DNA of 8,050 bases from Candidatus Zhuqueibacterota bacterium (lineage in GTDB: Bacteria > Zhuqueibacterota > Zhuqueibacteria > Oceanimicrobiales > Oceanimicrobiaceae). This document shows, piece after piece, positions 6,939 to 8,050 of this stretch; position 1 is the stretch's first letter; the number at the start of each line of letters is the position of its first letter. The DNA lies in NCBI GenBank assembly GCA_011775825.1, contig JAABYK010000268.1, positions 21,866 to 29,915 of the forward strand, in the 5' to 3' direction. The notes under the pieces were generated by a model that was not told where the DNA came from, made no database searches, and saw only the letters and a program-made list of their open reading frames with translations. Made by a program: the position numbers and the translations under genes.

Positions 6939-7022
6939 CTGGTCCTCCTTTCCTGGCTATCTAATCTAGGAATTTAAAAATAAATTAAGGAGTGTCAGAT
7001 TAACTCATAATCACAACGAAAA

Positions 7023-7062
7023 CACTAAAAAAATAAAAAAGGCCGAAAACGATTCGGCCTTT
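7023..7062 (-). terminator. Intrinsic terminator of the small lipoprotein gene
   Basis: A perfect 10-bp stem (AAAGGCCGAA, 7038-7047, with TTCGGCCTTT, 7053-7062) has a 5-nt loop. Read on the minus strand it is followed by TTTTTTATTTTTTTAG, a strong T-tract. It sits about 40 bp beyond the stop of the lipoprotein gene. On the plus strand the following T-run is short and poor, so it works mainly for the minus strand. Confidence 0.9.
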
Positions 7063-7099
7063 CAATTATTGTCTCAATTGGTTGACGTGCAGTGGAGAG

Positions 7100-7570
7100 T
7101 TAGCGATTGCGATTGCCTCGTCTTGGCAATAGAGGACATTCGAAGTAATTTCCCGAAGACTGAAAGTCATTCAGGTCGAGCTCCTCAACACTGCAAGCGT
7201 CCTCGTACTTATCCGGATCGATGCCAGCTTTCAAGACATTCATATGCCATCTACCACCATTGTAGTCTGCGTCACCTGGTTTGGATTCTGAGATAAGTCC
7301 AACTCCATCTTTGAAGTTTGCCGCGTAGAGTTCATCAAAGGGATCGCTTTCGGGTTTGAAAGTTGCTGGCGTCACCACACTATCAAACAGTTCGCAATCA
7401 GCCCACACCTGCGTTCTACCTACTTTTGCCAGAGTGGCCCCTGAACCACCGGATGTCGTCTCTATGGGTATGGGATTTGTGGATTCACTGCCGTATTCAC
7501 AACCCCAAATAAAAAGGGCCATCATCAAAATCGTGCTTCCTAACTTAACTAAGAATCTTAGTTTTTGCAT
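7100..7570 (-). CDS. Small lipoprotein of unknown function
   Basis: This is a 156-residue protein from ATG 7570, chosen over an upstream in-frame GTG at 7606 because AAAGGAGG (7583-7576) is well placed and the protein then begins with a lipoprotein signal: MQKLRF, a hydrophobic stretch and FIWGC with Cys24 (Trp at -2 is unusual for a lipobox). A Ser/Thr/Gly-rich linker (25-46) precedes a compact domain of about 105 residues. This domain has distinctive motifs: VWADCELFDSVVTPATF (55-71), SDPFDELY (75-82), GLISESKPGDADYNGGRWHM (91-110), CSVEELDLNDF (126-136) and YFECPLLPRR (142-151). Three cysteines (59, 126, 145) lie in the mature domain. The motif-rich domain looks like a conserved family of short secreted proteins, but I cannot assign a function. 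The gene is monocistronic and ends before a strong terminator. Confidence 0.85.
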   Translation of the reverse strand: MQKLRFLVKLGSTILMMALFIWGCEYGSESTNPIPIETTSGGSGATLAKVGRTQVWADCELFDSVVTPATFKPESDPFDELYAANFKDGVGLISESKPGDADYNGGRWHMNVLKAGIDPDKYEDACSVEELDLNDFQSSGNYFECPLLPRRGNRNR

Positions 7571-7636
7571 CGTATCCTCCTTTACTTTTTCATTAGTGGG
7601 TTTCACAAAAATCAGAAGTTATTGTTTTTGCTAACT

Positions 7637-7708
7637 TACAAAACCGCATTTTAGTCAAATTCCTCCTGTCTTGTAACCCTTTGATTTCTAAAGAAGTACA
7701 AAACCGCA
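7637..7708. repeat. Two 12-bp direct repeats 60 bp apart
   Basis: TACAAAACCGCA occurs at 7637-7648 and again, identically, at 7697-7708. The copies are upstream of the lipoprotein gene, spaced by 60 bp, close to six helical turns, which would place them roughly on the same DNA face. They could be regulator-binding sites. No regulator gene is visible beside them. Confidence 0.45.
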
Positions 7709-7718
7709 CATTGGCGTC

Positions 7719-7773
7719 TTTTGCCCAAATTACCCCTATTTGACCGCTTCAAAAGGGGGGGTGGAGGGCAAAA
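7719..7773. repeat. Extended imperfect hairpin
   Basis: The outer arms TTTTGCCC (7719-7726) and GGGCAAAA (7766-7773) are perfectly complementary. Inside them CCCC (7733-7736) can pair with part of the G-run (7756-7759), and TTTGA (7739-7743) with TCAAA (7749-7753) around a CCGCT loop. The C-rich/G-rich arms resemble dispersed intergenic repeats, but only one copy is in the window. Confidence 0.4.
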
Positions 7774-7874
7774 AACTCCTGCGCCATCCTGTTAGAAGAT
7801 GTGAAGATAGTGGCAAAATTATAAAAACAATTTAGCAAGACGTAAAGACTTCAGCAAATCCAAAAGCGAAGTTT

Positions 7875-8048
7875 TCATACCAAAAGCGAAATGATCTTTT
7901 GAGTAGGAGAATAGTAAATAGGAAGATCTTTCAGAACAGTAATTCTTCGAGACTGTGCTTCGTTAATCGTTTGCGGGGCTTCAGTTGCGTTGTAACCTAA
8001 CCCTTTGCGAAAAATACGGGTTAGGCTACTTTCATCACCGTAATTTAG
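7875..8048 (-). CDS. Possible C-terminal end of a gene entering from the right edge
   Basis: A minus-strand frame is open from the window edge for 57 codons and stops at TGA 7875-7877. Its beginning (NYGDESSLTRIFRKGLG) resembles the last helix-turn-helix of AraC-type regulators (GYxDxSxFxRxFKKxxG). The rest (NATEAPQTINEAQSRRITVL and onward) does not clearly fit. A frame of this length is not statistically remarkable in this composition, and an inverted repeat lies inside it. This is a weak call that could be chance. Confidence 0.22.
   Translation of the reverse strand, partial: LNYGDESSLTRIFRKGLGYNATEAPQTINEAQSRRITVLKDLPIYYSPTQKIISLLV
7996..8025. repeat. Inverted repeat near the right edge
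   Basis: CCTAACCC (7996-8003) and GGGTTAGG (8018-8025) are perfect 8-bp arms around a 14-nt loop. Two further pairs are possible after one mismatch. There is no T-tract, so it is not a standard terminator. It might be part of a mobile-element end or an operator. Confidence 0.4.
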
Positions 8049-8050
8049 TT

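Larger units (their letters stand above)
7607..8050. other. Long stretch without a confident gene
   Basis: About 440 bp upstream of the small lipoprotein gene contain no convincing gene with a start and a ribosome binding site. They hold two 12-bp direct repeats, an extended imperfect hairpin, two copies of CCAAAAGCGAA (7860-7870 and 7880-7890) and an 8-bp inverted repeat near the right edge. The lipoprotein promoter must lie here. A TTGACT on the minus strand near 7655 is a possible -35, but no good -10 follows. Confidence 0.6.

Noticed and set aside
7069..7296. Plus-strand 75-codon frame
   Set aside because: It is antisense to the small lipoprotein gene, which has a strong ribosome binding site, signal sequence and terminator.
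7860..7890. CCAAAAGCGAA repeated twice as a start of a CRISPR-like array
   Set aside because: There are only two 11-bp copies with a 9-bp gap and no further units, so no array is supported.

Overview
The window looks like a chromosome segment of an uncultured or environmental Gram-negative-type bacterium, roughly 43-45% GC by eye. Two predicted lipoproteins and a MacB/FtsX-type permease with eight membrane segments point to a double-membrane envelope. The permease style resembles that of the Bacteroidota/Calditrichota/KSB1-like groups, but this placement is inference only.

Region 1 (1-3472) is an ABC exporter of the MacB/FtsX class. The window opens in the last 54 codons of its ATPase, and the 788-aa permease lies about 940 bp downstream. 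Between them, on the opposite strand, sits a decayed vapBC-type toxin-antitoxin module. The antitoxin is frameshifted in a run of seven A. The PIN toxin has lost its frame, and its recoverable C-terminus lacks the segment that should carry the DPADR catalytic residue. A strong promoter-like sequence for this dead module remains.

Region 2 (3473-5839) is a compact two-gene operon with a good sigma70-type promoter. It encodes a lipoprotein alpha/beta hydrolase of the prolyl aminopeptidase family (TTG start, complete Ser-Asp-His triad). This overlaps a secreted esterase with an N-terminal starch-binding-like (CBM20) domain.

Region 3 (5941-7000) starts with a small coiled-coil protein gene. It is followed by a stretch of gene remains: a methyltransferase N-terminus fused in frame to the middle of an integron-type tyrosine recombinase, the rest of that recombinase scattered over several reading frames, and, on the minus strand, the N-terminus of an IS481-like transposase with its ribosome binding site. 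A small perfect hairpin lies where the two mobile-gene remnants meet.

Region 4 (7001-8050) holds a minus-strand gene for a small lipoprotein of unknown function, with a clear ribosome binding site and a textbook intrinsic terminator. Its upstream region has 12-bp direct repeats and inverted repeats. The window ends in about 440 bp without a confident gene, apart from a weak open frame running in from the right edge.

I see no CRISPR array, tRNA or rRNA, and no convincing new multi-gene system. The notable content is the concentration of broken mobile and toxin genes and the chimeric junctions between them.
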